NCBI RefSeq assembly: GCF_000801105.2
Contig: NC_079518.1
Coordinates: 17,402,800 to 17,466,799 of the forward strand
DNA: 64,000 nucleotides
Source of the DNA: Raphanus sativus
Lineage: Eukaryota; Streptophyta; Magnoliopsida; Brassicales; Brassicaceae
Reading direction: 5' to 3'
In this document: piece by piece, positions 9,478 to 20,254 of the stretch
Position numbering within the stretch: position 1 is the stretch's first letter
Layout: the number at the start of each line of letters is the position of its first letter
Program-made: the position numbers and the translations under genes
The notes under the pieces: generated by a model
Told to the model about the DNA's origin: nothing
Databases searched by the model: none
Seen by the model: only the letters and a program-made list of their open reading frames with translations

Positions 9478-12400
9478 CCTCCCCGCAAACTTGGAAGTTG
9501 AAGGTCTCCAACGCCAAGTTTGGAGCGTAAGAACTCGAACGACCGACGCGGGAGAGACTTTGTAAAGATGTCGGCGAGCTGCATTGTTGCCGGAATGTGG
9601 TTAACCTCCACAAGACCCAAAGCAACACGTTCCCGAATGTAGTGGTAATCAACCTCAAAGTGCTTGGATCTTCCATGAAAGACCGGATTTGCAGACAAGT
9701 GTACCGCCGATAGGTTATCACACTGAACATGAGCAGGACAAGGTTGTGGAATGCGTATGTCACGGAGTAAGAAGTTTACCCACGTAAGTTCCGCTGCCGT
9801 CTGCGCCAAGGCACGGTACTCTGCTTCGGTTGATGAACGCGCAACCGTTGGTTGTCGTTTCGCGCACCAAGACACCAGAGTCGACCCCAAGAAAACACAG
9901 AAACCTGTCGTCGAGCGCCTCGTGTCGTGGCAACCGGCCCAGTCACTGTCACTGAACGCAGAGACCAACAGAGGACTGTCTTTATACATATGGAGGCCAA
10001 AAGATGTTGTTCCTCTGATGTAGCGCAAGATACGTTTGAGGTAGCCAAAGTCAGTCTGTGTGGGAGCATGCATTCTCTGGCATACGAAGTTGACGGCAAA
10101 CTGTATATCAGGACGAGTGAGAGTCAAGTATTGAAGTTTACCGGCAATGCTACGAAAGTAGCTTGGTTGAGGGAAGAGTTCCGTGTCTTTAAAGGCAGCA
10201 TCCAGTCTTGTAGGCAGTGGTGTTGGCATTGGGTTTGCAGTATCCATTGCAGCTTCTCGGAGAATTTCCTCAGCATACGCAGTTTGATCTAGGAAGAGGC
10301 CCTTCTCATGGAACTGAGCCTTGATGCCAAGAAAGTAACTGATAGGTCCCATATCTTTCATAGCAAACGAAGAGCTCAATGTAGAGATCAAGCAGTCAAT
10401 TAACGCAGACGAGTTTCCAGTGATCAAGACATCATCGACATACAGTAACAGAGCCATGGAGTCAGTACCTCGGTGATAAGTGAAGAGAGAGGGGTCCGCT
10501 GGACTACATTTGAAGCCAAACTCCAATAGAAAGTTCGCAAACTTGTTGAACCATGCACGAGGAGCCTGTTTAAGCCCATACAACGCCTTGTGCAGTTTGC
10601 AAACATGATTAGGATAGTTAGGATCCTCAAACCCCGGTGGTTGTTCCACATAGAATTCTTCCTGTAACTCGCCGTGTAAGAAGGCATTTCTTACATCTAG
10701 TTGTCTGATTGTCCATTCTTTAGCCACTGCAACACCAAGAACCACCCGGATTGTAGTCGTTCTTACCACCGGACTATAGGTTTCCACAAAGTCGATTCCC
10801 TCTTCTTGTTCATATCCTTTTGCCACCCATCTTGATTTCAGCTTTAAAACAGAACCATCAGGATTTAGTTTCACTGTATGGATCCATCTACTGCCAAGAA
10901 CATTCATATTTGATCTTCGTGGGACCAGTGACATAGTACCATTCTGCTGTTGAGCATCCATTTCATCTGTCATAGATCGCCTCCAACCCTCATGTTTCAG
11001 TGCAGATGCAGTAGTTCTTGGTATAGTTGGGATCACTTTGCTTGCTAACAAGGCATAGCGAGGATTTGGCTTCCTGATTCCACTTTGGAGGCGTGTCGTC
11101 ATAGGGTGATTTCTAATCACAGCTGGTTCTGGAGAGATAGATGGCTCTGTTTCAGGACGGGGTTCCTCAAGTGACTCGTCAGAGGAAGACGAGTCTGAGG
11201 TGTCAAGATTAGGTTGATTTGGAGTAGGAGCTCTAAAGACAGGAGGAACATACGCAGTAGGGAGATGAAGAGGACTCGGTGGAGCAGATTGCCATGCTTT
11301 CATAAGAGGGGTAGTAGCTGGATCAACGAAGTCTCGGTAACGATCAGCAAAAGGGAAACTCTCCTCGTCAAAAATGACATGGCGTGAGATGTATATTCGT
11401 CCAGTAGGTGGGTACAGGCACCTATAACCCTTGTACTGAGCATGGTAGCCAAGGAAGATGCATTGTAGCGAGCGAGGGTCAAACTTTTGGTTTGTGTAGG
11501 GGCGAAGACACGGATAACAGGCTGAGCCAAATACTCTCAAGAATGAGTAGTCTGGTGCACTCTTGTTCAGCAGCTCATGAGGTGTCAGGAAGTTAACAGC
11601 AGAAGAAGGGAGAAGATTGCTCACAAAGTTAGCTGTGTAGAAAGCTTCAACCCAGTATTTGAATGGAACCTTGATTTGAAACATCATGGAGATAGCCAGC
11701 TCTGTGAGGTGGCGATGCTTACGCTCTGCAAGGCCATTCTGTTGTGGTGTTGATGGGCAAGATAGCTGATGTTGGATACCTTGTGACGCAAGATGATTAC
11801 GCAGCAAGTGACTGGTAAACTCCCCTCCTCCATCACTCTGAAAAACTTTGATCTTTGTGTTGTATTGTTTCTGAACTTGTTTTTGAAAGTTGACAAATAC
11901 TTGGAAGAAATCAGACTTGCATTTGAGAGGAAACAACCACGAGAAACGAGAATAATCATCCACTAAAATGGCATAGTACTTGAACCCTTGGTTCGATACA
12001 ATAGGTGATGGCCCCCATAGATCACAATGTATCTTGTCCAGGGGTGCCATTGATAAAGATAAAGACGAAAAGAAAGGAAGCTTGGAACTCTTTCCCATCT
12101 GACAAGGTTCACAGAGGGTTGACTCGTTGCTCTTATTTGTTGAGATAGCCTTGATCTTCTTGAGATGTTGAAGGACTTGTGAGTTTGCGTGAGCTAATCT
12201 TCTGTGCCACACCAGATCACTAGCCATCACTTGCCTGTTGGAGTAAAAAGCAACAAACTCGGAGTCCTTCAAAACATATAAGTTCTCATGTCGTGGTCCT
12301 TTGGTCACCACTCTCTGAGTGTGTAAATCAATCACATATACCCAGTTAGAATCAAAGAAAACCCCACAAGGATAGTCATCACACAGTTTTGATATTGAAA

Positions 12401-13610
12401 GTAATGACTTTTGAATGGTTGGACAAACCAGTACATCAAGAAGAGGAATGCTACCTTGAGGAGTGTTAATGACCGTAGAGCCGACATGAGTAATAGGAAG
12501 CTGGTTTCCATTGCCAACTAGGACCGTCTCAGGACCATGATAAGGAGCAGCAGATTGCAAGTTGGATGTGTTGGCGGTGATATGAGCTGTGGAGCCAGAG
12601 TCAGGATGCCACTCTCTACCAGTAGGATCTGCCACTTGAAACGCTGCTAGAGCTTTCGGAATATCATCGCTTTGATATGCATTATCAAAACGATTCCAGC
12701 ACTTAAGTGCAGAGTGACCAATCCTGCCAAAAATTTGGCACACAGGACGATTGTTGTCTCTGGATTGAGACTGATCCCATCTAGAAGAGTTCACCTGTTG
12801 AGAGAAACCTCGGCCTCTTGTCGAGTATCCACCTCTTCCTCTGTTTCCAAACCTTCCAGGATAACCTCCTCTGCCTCGTTGACCACCATTGTTATTGTTT
12901 GAGCGTTGAGTTTGAAAGACCGTGAAGGGAGTTACATCAGCAGGTGACTCGTAAGACTGCAGACGTGTATGATAGCCGGTGACTTCAGAGACCACGTCAT
13001 TGAAGGTTGGTGGAGGGTAACGAGACATGGAGCTCTGGATTACAGTAGAGATTGGATCGTAGTCACGAGTCAGACCATTGAGGAAAGTGAAGATCTTCAT
13101 GGAATCCTCTACAGGCTTTCCAATAGAACTGAGTTGGTCACAGAGTCCACGGAACTCTCTGATGTAGACTGGGAGATCTTTTCCACTGGTGTTGAGGAGC
13201 TGAAGTCGTCTCCTGAGGTCAAACTCTCTCGCTATGGAGCTCTTGTTAAAGTTATCTGCAAGCGCGACCCACACATCACGCGAGGTTTCCAAACTATAGA
13301 CACAACCAAGAACTTCTTCCGTGAGAGTTCCAAACAACCAGGACTTGACGAGTTGATCTGAGCACTTCCAGGCTTCGAGATCTGGATTTGGGTTCTCGAC
13401 TGGAACCTCATCAACGACAACAATGACAGTTGCTGCAGGAGCAGGGACTTGACCGGTCACAAAACCAAGAAGCTTCTGACTGCTAAGTAGAGCCTCCAAT
13501 TGGGTCTTCCAAAGAAGGTAGTTAGTATCGTTCAACTTGATGGTAACACAACTGGTGACATGAAAACTTGTAGGAAACGGATAGGGAGCTTGAGCTTGAG
13601 CTTCCGCCAT
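9426..13610 (-). CDS. Ty1/copia Gag-Pol polyprotein, uninterrupted
   Basis: One 1394-codon frame encodes all copia functions in the usual order. The gag domain spans about residues 15-230, followed by a Gly/Arg-rich stretch and a zinc knuckle at 291-304. Protease has DSGST (about 337). The integrase zinc region has WHRRLAHAN and CEPC (469-503); the integrase core has D530, D593 and E629 with 35 residues between the last two. Reverse transcriptase has QLDVRNAFLHG and YVDD (1057-1060). RNase H has SDSDWAG, TEAEYRAL and a later QCDN. The zinc knuckle reads CQIFGRIGHSALKC: the second Cys is Phe (codon TTT for TGT), probably harming RNA packaging. The ATG is 39 bases inside the 5' LTR boundary and the frame runs into the 3' LTR. 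Confidence 0.95.
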   Translation of the reverse strand: MAEAQAQAPYPFPTSFHVTSCVTIKLNDTNYLLWKTQLEALLSSQKLLGFVTGQVPAPAATVIVVVDEVPVENPNPDLEAWKCSDQLVKSWLFGTLTEEVLGCVYSLETSRDVWVALADNFNKSSIAREFDLRRRLQLLNTSGKDLPVYIREFRGLCDQLSSIGKPVEDSMKIFTFLNGLTRDYDPISTVIQSSMSRYPPPTFNDVVSEVTGYHTRLQSYESPADVTPFTVFQTQRSNNNNGGQRGRGGYPGRFGNRGRGGYSTRGRGFSQQVNSSRWDQSQSRDNNRPVCQIFGRIGHSALKCWNRFDNAYQSDDIPKALAAFQVADPTGREWHPDSGSTAHITANTSNLQSAAPYHGPETVLVGNGNQLPITHVGSTVINTPQGSIPLLDVLVCPTIQKSLLSISKLCDDYPCGVFFDSNWVYVIDLHTQRVVTKGPRHENLYVLKDSEFVAFYSNRQVMASDLVWHRRLAHANSQVLQHLKKIKAISTNKSNESTLCEPCQMGKSSKLPFFSSLSLSMAPLDKIHCDLWGPSPIVSNQGFKYYAILVDDYSRFSWLFPLKCKSDFFQVFVNFQKQVQKQYNTKIKVFQSDGGGEFTSHLLRNHLASQGIQHQLSCPSTPQQNGLAERKHRHLTELAISMMFQIKVPFKYWVEAFYTANFVSNLLPSSAVNFLTPHELLNKSAPDYSFLRVFGSACYPCLRPYTNQKFDPRSLQCIFLGYHAQYKGYRCLYPPTGRIYISRHVIFDEESFPFADRYRDFVDPATTPLMKAWQSAPPSPLHLPTAYVPPVFRAPTPNQPNLDTSDSSSSDESLEEPRPETEPSISPEPAVIRNHPMTTRLQSGIRKPNPRYALLASKVIPTIPRTTASALKHEGWRRSMTDEMDAQQQNGTMSLVPRRSNMNVLGSRWIHTVKLNPDGSVLKLKSRWVAKGYEQEEGIDFVETYSPVVRTTTIRVVLGVAVAKEWTIRQLDVRNAFLHGELQEEFYVEQPPGFEDPNYPNHVCKLHKALYGLKQAPRAWFNKFANFLLEFGFKCSPADPSLFTYHRGTDSMALLLYVDDVLITGNSSALIDCLISTLSSSFAMKDMGPISYFLGIKAQFHEKGLFLDQTAYAEEILREAAMDTANPMPTPLPTRLDAAFKDTELFPQPSYFRSIAGKLQYLTLTRPDIQFAVNFVCQRMHAPTQTDFGYLKRILRYIRGTTSFGLHMYKDSPLLVSAFSDSDWAGCHDTRRSTTGFCVFLGSTLVSWCAKRQPTVARSSTEAEYRALAQTAAELTWVNFLLRDIRIPQPCPAHVQCDNLSAVHLSANPVFHGRSKHFEVDYHYIRERVALGLVEVNHIPATMQLADIFTKSLPRRSFEFLRSKLGVGDLQLPSLRGGVGNMRTETSQEKKEMG
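9478..9490 (-). other. Polypurine tract of the copia element
   Basis: On the minus strand this reads GTTTGCGGGGAGG, purine-rich, directly abutting the 3' LTR, where plus-strand DNA synthesis is primed. Confidence 0.75.
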
Positions 13611-13627
13611 GACAGCGCCTGTTAAGG

Positions 13628-13648
13628 TTACTCAGTGCTCTGATAACA
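13628..13648 (-). other. Primer binding site region of the copia element
   Basis: Minus strand reads TGTTATCAGAGCACTGAG just inside the 5' LTR. It is close to the TGGTATCAGAGC consensus for initiator tRNA-Met with one difference. Confidence 0.75.
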
Positions 13649-14028
13649 TGTGAAAGGTAAAAACTCAATGAAACTTTACTTCTTATTTTGTTCTCCTTAG
13701 TTAAAAAGGTGAGAGCTATATAGCCTTAGAGTTGTTCTAAACCCTAGTGTACCCTTTGGGATCATCCTGCACGTGTCTCTATTACAGCCTTACGATCTAC
13801 ACTGATAACGGTAGGAAATGGTTGTGCAGGACCACAAGACTAGCTGGCTCTGTCCTCTCCATGACCGTACTTCTGCAGGTTTTGTTTGAATGAGATTCAA
13901 ACCCTTTCTTTCCCGCATTATGATCTATTGGGCTTTGAGTCACGGGATGGCCCATCTTCAGAGTGTTATCTGTTGTCTGGCCCATCTCCTTCTTCTATTG
14001 ACTTGTCTCTGTTCTCATATTACCAACA
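13649..14028 (-). repeat. 5' LTR of the copia element
   Basis: A TG...CA LTR of 380 bases, matching 9092-9477 apart from a few substitutions and two indels. Confidence 0.93.
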
Positions 14029-14587
14029 TCTACGTCTTTAACCCTTTGTTTCCATATCGTCGCTGGATCAACCTCATCTTCAATTACTGTTCCTATTCTA
14101 TCTCCATCATCAACCTCAGGCGTCGTCCGTTGATTGGACCTCTTCAAAAGCCTCGACGCGAGTCCGATGAACTTCTCACCGGTTGCAACAGCGAATGATC
14201 TCTTCTCTGGAATATTCGAAGAACATGATAGCCTAAGGGAGAAAACCCTGGGTGAAAGGTTGGAGCTTTTGCTTGTAGCGAGCGAGATGAAGGGTCTGGG
14301 AAGAAGAGAGATCGCCATGGTCATGGAGTGAAGGGTCACACTCTGATTATTATTTCGCAATTTCGAAAGTTAAGAATTTGATCATCGCAGCTAACAAGAG
14401 AGTCGTGAGGATGAATGTAACTGAGGTTTCGTGGCCAATTTGGTTGCCTTATAAATGCAAATTTTACAGAATATATCTTTTCCGAACAACAAACACCGAC
14501 TCTTTAATTAGATCAAATGCTGGAACCCGACTGTCTCGATAAATTCTCTACCATTTCCTTTACAAACTTTCTTTTTCTTAATAAAAT
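14029..14587 (-). pseudogene. Patatin-like gene fragment, part 2 (exon 1 and 5' flank)
   Basis: Continues the gene fragment broken at 9091. It matches about 4805-5368 of the intact gene, including the start codon context, the 5' UTR and about 260 bases upstream. It has lost single codons (for example in the GDRIG segment) and has an extra ATGGTC at the start, giving MTMAISLL. Similarity to the intact copy ends at TTAATAAAAT (14587), followed by AAAGGGAACTAATTAGAATG, which resembles a Mutator-like terminus. Confidence 0.85.
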
Positions 14588-15837
14588 AAAGGGAACTAAT
14601 TAGAATGACTCAAATTTGTTTAAAAATTACTAGAATAACTCTTAAAATTTTAAAATTACTAACATTATTTAATGGTCGAAAATACCCTTGAATTTAGTTA
14701 TGATCAAAAAGTAATATTACAAAAATGCCATTTAAACTTATTAAAAAAATTTCGACGGCATATTTATTTAAAGAAAAACATATATATCGTAAGATAAATC
14801 TGTCATATTAAACTATTGTAAATTTTATATCTGCCATGTATTTGGCGGCAGACTTTTCTGTTACGACATATTTTTTAAGTTGGCAGATTTGTGTGGCCGA
14901 TTTGAAATTGTTGATAGATTTGTCTATTTTAATCTGTCATATGTAATAACCGATTTGTTGAAGTGAAACGTTTTTTTCTGAAGTAGTCAGATTTTTGAGA
15001 CAGATATATTTATCGGAAATAGACATAAATTTTCTGATAGATATGTTTGCCCGATTTAAATTGACGGTAGACTTTTGTATTCATTTGGTGGCAGATTTTT
15101 TAAATTGTTGTCTTTGACGATAGTTTTTTAAATAAATTTTTAATTACTAGAGTGGGACACAATTCAAATTTCTGACTAAATTCAACTAAATTCTGATTTA
15201 ATCTAAATTGGATCTCGGTTTAGATTGATTGAATTTGGTTTTAATTAATTTTGAAATTTGGTTTAGAGTTGTTTTTAGTTTAAATTAATTTGGCAGCTTT
15301 ATTTACCAAAAATTGGGTTTATGTAAACCAATTTCAATTTCGACCCGGTTTTCTAATAATTTTGAATCTAATTTATTTTTAGATTAATTAAACTCAGTAT
15401 TAAGGAAAATTTTGTAGTTTTCGTCATATCTTCATCCCTCTTTCCTTTCTTTCCAATTTTTTTATGGTAGTTTAATCACTTGTTGCAATCCTTATTGCTT
15501 GGAGGAACATGGATCAAATCATTCTCGTCTGTGGAAAGTGAAAATTTGACAGAAAGAAATGGTTATTTGAAGTAGACAATGATCAAGGTAGTAAATTACT
15601 TACGGCTAAGGAGGTATGGACATTAAGGGAACAAAACACAAACTTTTCTTGGTAACACAAACGTTTTACAACAGAAAATCAAGGAACAAAAACAATGACA
15701 TGGTAATGGTATCAATCACAATCCGTAGCTTCTTCAAAATTTTCCCCCTTTCTTGGCTTATAAGACACAGATACACATCTGATTCGATTGAACGCTCAGC
15801 TATGAGCTTACGGTATATTAGTCAGTATATCTCTCTC
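14588..15837. other. AT-rich spacer with degenerate repeats
   Basis: 14588-14720 resembles a MULE-type terminus (GGGAACTAATTAGAATGACT ... GAATAACTCTTAAA). 14750-15120 repeats words such as TCTGTCATAT, GGCGGCAGACTTTT and TTGGCAGATTT, like a decayed minisatellite. 15150-15400 repeats TTGGTTTAGA-like words. No gene is recognised. Confidence 0.4.
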
Positions 15838-16005
15838 GGAAGAAGAGAGATCGCCTTGGAGAGAAGGGTCACACTCTGATTATTATTTCGCAATTTCAAA
15901 AGTCAAGAATTTGATCATCGAAGCTAAAAAGAGAGTCGTGAGGATGAATGTAACTGAGGTCTCGTGGCCAATTTGGTTGCCTTATAAATGCAAATTTTAC
16001 AGAAT
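15838..16005 (-). pseudogene. Third fragment of the patatin-like gene 5' end
   Basis: Matches 5086-5253 of the intact gene: the first few codons, 5' UTR and proximal promoter. It shares derived bases with the second copy (GATGAATGTAACTGAGG, GGCCAATTTGG, GATTATTATTTCG), so these two are closer to each other than to the intact gene. The start codon is TTG, not ATG. It ends exactly where a minus-strand Helitron 3' terminus begins. Confidence 0.8.
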
Positions 16006-16006
16006 A

Positions 16007-16034
16007 CTAGATTTTTAAATCGTGCTAAGCACGA
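16007..16034 (-). mobile_element. Helitron 3' terminus (minus strand)
   Basis: On the minus strand, hairpin CTCGTGCTTAGCACGA is followed by TTTAAAAAT, then CTAG and T. The element extends to higher coordinates; its 5' end was not identified. Confidence 0.65.
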
Positions 16035-16237
16035 GTTTATTTTAATAAAAATATTATAATTTTATAATAATTTCAAAATAATATGTATATGGCTTATTTA
16101 CATTTTAATTTAATAAAAAGATTTTAATTTCATAATAATTTCAAAATAATATGTATATGGTTTATTTACAATTTTATGTGAAATCATATACAAAATTATA
16201 CCTTTTTCGACTCAACAACTACTTCTCATTAACCAAT

Positions 16238-16858
16238 TCAATGTTCTACAACTGATATCTCAACCTCCATACAACAAATTAACCAACTAGGCACTATAGA
16301 ATACAGCTTAGAGACAAATGACGAAAACGTAGTAGTCTCCTTAGCTATTCTATCTGCTACTTTGTTACCACTTCAGAGGTAATACACCACTTCAACCTCT
16401 TCAAAACTTGCTAGGGATGAAATTATCTCCTGTATGATAGGTCTCACTTTTGGCCATATTTCCTCGTCACCATTCAGCATCCTAGAGAGAGTCTGTGAAT
16501 CGGTTTCAAATGTGACATTTTTGTATCCAAAACCTGCCAAAGTATTAGCCGCCCATCTCAAGGCTTCTGCCTCCATTTCCAGCTCTGAATTCAGTCCCTG
16601 TGCTCGTTTTGCTCCTGCCCACAGCATTTTCCCTTGATGATTACGAAGGATCCAGCCCATACCTCCCTCTTCTGTTTCTTGTTTCCAAGCTCCATCTGTA
16701 TTGCATTTGAGGCGTGTGTTCCTAGGTGGAGACCATTTCTTCTCCAGTTGCTGTTTGGGCGGTTTTTTTACCTCCTGAACTTCCACCTCCATTCTACAAG
16801 ACCAAGCTTTCGCATCCTCCCGCGCCTTTCCTACCGTGGCTTCTGCAGAGTAATCTTT
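16238..16858 (-). pseudogene. LINE RNase H-like (RVT_3) domain fragment with a nonsense codon
   Basis: The frame contains LKCNTDGAWK, GGMGWILRNHQGKM, SELEMEAEALRWAA and VTFETDSQTL, the RNase H signature (D...E...D) found at the C-terminus of plant L1 LINE proteins. A TGA at 16373-16375 interrupts it; the frame then continues SGNKVADRIAKET, where a CGA-type codon is usual. The frame is also open upstream of the ATG at 16792 to about 16858. It is a 5'-truncated LINE piece; a stand-alone host RNase H-like gene is less likely. Confidence 0.7.
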
Positions 16859-16869
16859 ACTCCTAAGTA

Positions 16870-18970
16870 ATTAAATATTAATTATTTATACCTTTTAAAT
16901 AATTAATATTTAAGTATTCTTTATCTTGTATATATAAATAAATGTATATGTGTGTTTGTAAAATTACTTGTCTTAATCATAGTTAGAAGAAAAACAGATT
17001 GTTTAATACATATTAACTAATACTATACCGGTATAAATAATTTATTATAAGTTTGTATCTATCATTTTTTGAATAAAATAAATAAGTGATCTATATGCAC
17101 AATGTCGAAGTTTTCTTTGTATACTTATTGTGTGCATATATATTTGAAACACTTTTATTTATTTATTTAAAATGCATATCTAATATTATAATATTTAGAT
17201 TTATGGTTTGAGCATAATATATTTTTGATGAGATTTAAATAATATTAAATATATTTTGCTAGATATAAAAAAGAGGAAATAAATATATAATTTTTAAATA
17301 ATGTTAATTAATGTTTTATTTATTATAATATATAAAATATTAGATATATCTTCTACTTAATCTAGTTAGGGTGTTATTGATCTCAGGGCTATGATGTTTT
17401 TTTAGCTAACATGTATTTTTTAATGTTTAGAAGTTTTCCACAAATTCATTGTTTCTATTTTATTGATTAACATTTATTAGATAATATATTTTTTACTGGC
17501 GAACCTCTTTAGGGTTTTTGTGTTTTCATATATTTTATTAATTCTTCAAATATTTTTCTTTGATCATATTCTTTGTTGTATATGTTTTGTTGATTACTTT
17601 AATAAAGTTTCATATGTATGGATCCTATAACTTTTACTGATGAATTACATTAAATACTTATGAAAAGTCAGTATGCACCTTATTCTAAAAAATCTAGTAG
17701 ATTATAAATATCATTAGGTTTATTTCAAAAAAAAACTATTTGATTAGATTAATGAAGATTTTTATTATAATTTTCTAAAAAATGTTTTCCAAAAATAACA
17801 TAGTAGTGTTATTAAATTTTTTATCATTGATGAGTAAATAACTATATTAATTCATTTGATTGATAAAAGAAGTTTGAGAATATATTGATAAATGGGCTAG
17901 TTAACAATATGTTTTTACATAAATAAAATACTTTTATCAACATTTATCTATAATAAAACTTTGTACACTTATTGTAAATCAAACAATGATCTAGTTCAGA
18001 CAAAAAATGACCAAAATGAACCATTATTTAAAAAAAAACTTGAGAAACTGACTATAAAGTATAAACTTAGACTATTTTTAAAGCCGAAACCTATATAACT
18101 AAGAAAATTTAAATACTAAATTTCAGTTTACATATTTAACTATTTTGATTTTAACTATCTATTTTATTTTGATGTATATGCTATTTTTATTTAATGACAA
18201 AATTTACGATATATTTTATCAATATTTTATGTTAATTTTTGAAAGACTTAGCATTTATATCTAGTCAGTTTTGTAGTTTCATTTTGTTAGTTTATCATAA
18301 TTGATATTTAAGTTTATTTTAATAGATTTTCTCCATAACTTTCAGATTTCTATAAATATTAAACTATTATTCTGATTTGGCATGTTTTGATATTTTTTAG
18401 TTATATCTATAATATTTTAATAACATATAGCCCTTCTCATCAAAAATACACAATTTTGTTTTTTTTCTTTTTAAGTCTCTTATATTAAATTTTCAATAAG
18501 TTAATATAAACACCAATCTAACTTTTAAGATAATTTTTTTTTTATATTTTGTTTTTACTTTTGTATTGATTTTAATTTTAAATACATGAATATTTGAATT
18601 TTTTAAAGCTTAATTTGTTTTTTAAATTTTTTTGGTCAGTTAAAATTTTATGTGGATTTTAAAACATTTATTTTATATATCAAGTTATTATTTGATGAAG
18701 AATTTTTTCTTTAAATTATTTTTTCATTTTATTTTGAGAGAAATAGTTTTCTGAGAGTTTTATATTTAAAATATCAAATTAAGATTTTGATTTGGTATAT
18801 TTTCAGTGATATTTGTAAATTCTATGTGAACGCATCTTTTGTCATCTTTTTTTTGTCATCAATTCTATATGAATACATCAAATAAAAAATAGTCTCAATT
18901 TTGAAATCATATGTGCATTCAATTCATATTTTCTTTTTATTTGAAATTCTTTTATTTTTTAAGAATACAA
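16870..18970. other. AT-rich spacer
   Basis: Long A/T-rich sequence with no frame above 60 codons and no recognised gene. It may include the 5' portion of the Helitron ending at 16007. Confidence 0.5.
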
Positions 18971-20254
18971 TCTATACTATTAAAGTACAAGCACATTTGG
19001 ATTTTTTACTAAACATGCCCTTTCTTTAACTCACATTGTTTATTTCATTAAGGGCAATCAAGTAATATTAATAACACATTTTTATTGGGTCATTTTTTTT
19101 TGGATCCAGCCCACTGCCCACATCATCTCTCTTGGGCCATTTGGGCTGATTAAGAAATCAGATCCAATTCTTTTTTTTTCCCTAATTCAAATAATTTATT
19201 TTCAACCATTCTTAATATTTTGTGTAGTGAACAAAAATTAATAACTTAATTATTATGTTTTTTATTTTTAATATAATTTAAGCATTCATAAAAAAATTTG
19301 AATTTTTTCATTGAAAATTATAAATCTTTATTAAAAGTATATATTTTTTTTAAAAAAATTAACCACATAATAAAATTAATATATCAGAGTTATACCAACT
19401 TAATTCATTAAAAAACAAAGTTTAATTTTCTAAACATAAATACTCATTAGACCTGGACGTTCGGATACCCATTCTGGTACGGATTGGTTCTTTCGGATAT
19501 CGAATTTTTCGGGTTTTGAAATTAAACCCCATTCGGGTTTTGAAATTAAACCTCATTCGGGTATTATAAAATTTCGGGTTGGGTTCGAGTCGGGTCTTTC
19601 TGGGTCCGGGTGGGTTCGGTTCTCATGCATAAGAACCTGCAAAATAACCAAATAACCAAAGTATCTAACGGGTTCGGTTATTTGTACTTAAAGTAACCAA
19701 AGTATCTGATTCGGTTCAAATTTTTGTATCCAAATTATTTAATAGTAACCCAAAATATATATTTATACAGTTTTTTGGGTAAACTTTTATCCAAACTATC
19801 ATATTTTATCTAAAAATACTCAAAATTACCGAAAATAACTACTATAGTTAACTTATAAAATTAATTTAAAAATTAAAATAATTATAAATATAATTATAAT
19901 ATATATTTTTAGATATATTTCGGATATCTTCGGGTACTCATTTGGTTCTTGGTTCAGGTCGGATTCGGGACCGGTTCTTCGGATATAGCAATTTAGAACT
20001 CATTCGGATATTTACCCCGGGTCTGATCGGGATCGGGACACTGATTTTCGGGTCGGTTTCGGGTTGGTTCTTCGGGTCCGAATATTGTGTTCTGGCCTAT
20101 ACTCTTTTAAAATGAAACACGATAAAGAAAAATTAAAAAAAAACTTAAGTCTTTTATAAAAAAACAAATATATAAAAATATGACATTTACTAAATATTTG
20201 TCAATTTAAAAAAAAAAATAAACCCGCGCTTTGAAAGCGCGGGTCAAAATCTAG
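18971..20254 (+). mobile_element. Non-autonomous Helitron
   Basis: Starts TCTATACTATTAAAGTA after an A and ends with CTAG before a T. The subterminal hairpin has a 9-bp stem CCCGCGCTT/AAGCGCGGG with loop TGA (20223-20243). There is no RepHel coding sequence. It carries a nested TIR element at 19449-20099 and directly abuts another Helitron at 20255. Confidence 0.88.
19449..20099. mobile_element. TIR element nested in a Helitron
   Basis: The ends AGACCTGGAC and (reverse complement) AGGCCAGAAC form an imperfect inverted repeat. The flanks TACTCATT and TACTCTTT are a near-matching 8-base pair, suggesting hAT-type target duplication. The interior is rich in TTCGGGT/CGGGTTCGG words. No coding sequence. 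Confidence 0.5.

Larger units (their letters stand above)
9092..14028 (-). mobile_element. Nearly complete Ty1/copia retrotransposon
   Basis: The element is 4937 bases, flanked by perfect 5-bp target duplications TCTAC (9087-9091 and 14029-14033). Its LTRs are 9092-9477 and 13649-14028, both TG...CA. Transcription is on the minus strand, so the right LTR is the 5' LTR. By eye the LTRs differ by about six substitutions plus two small indels (3 and 9 bases), implying a fairly recent insertion. The interior is one open polyprotein frame. It sits in a displaced fragment of the patatin-like gene, dating its arrival after that duplication. Confidence 0.95.

Noticed and set aside
9751..10292. Plus-strand frames opposite the copia polyprotein
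   Set aside because: They are shadows of the 1394-codon minus-strand frame. They have no motifs of their own.
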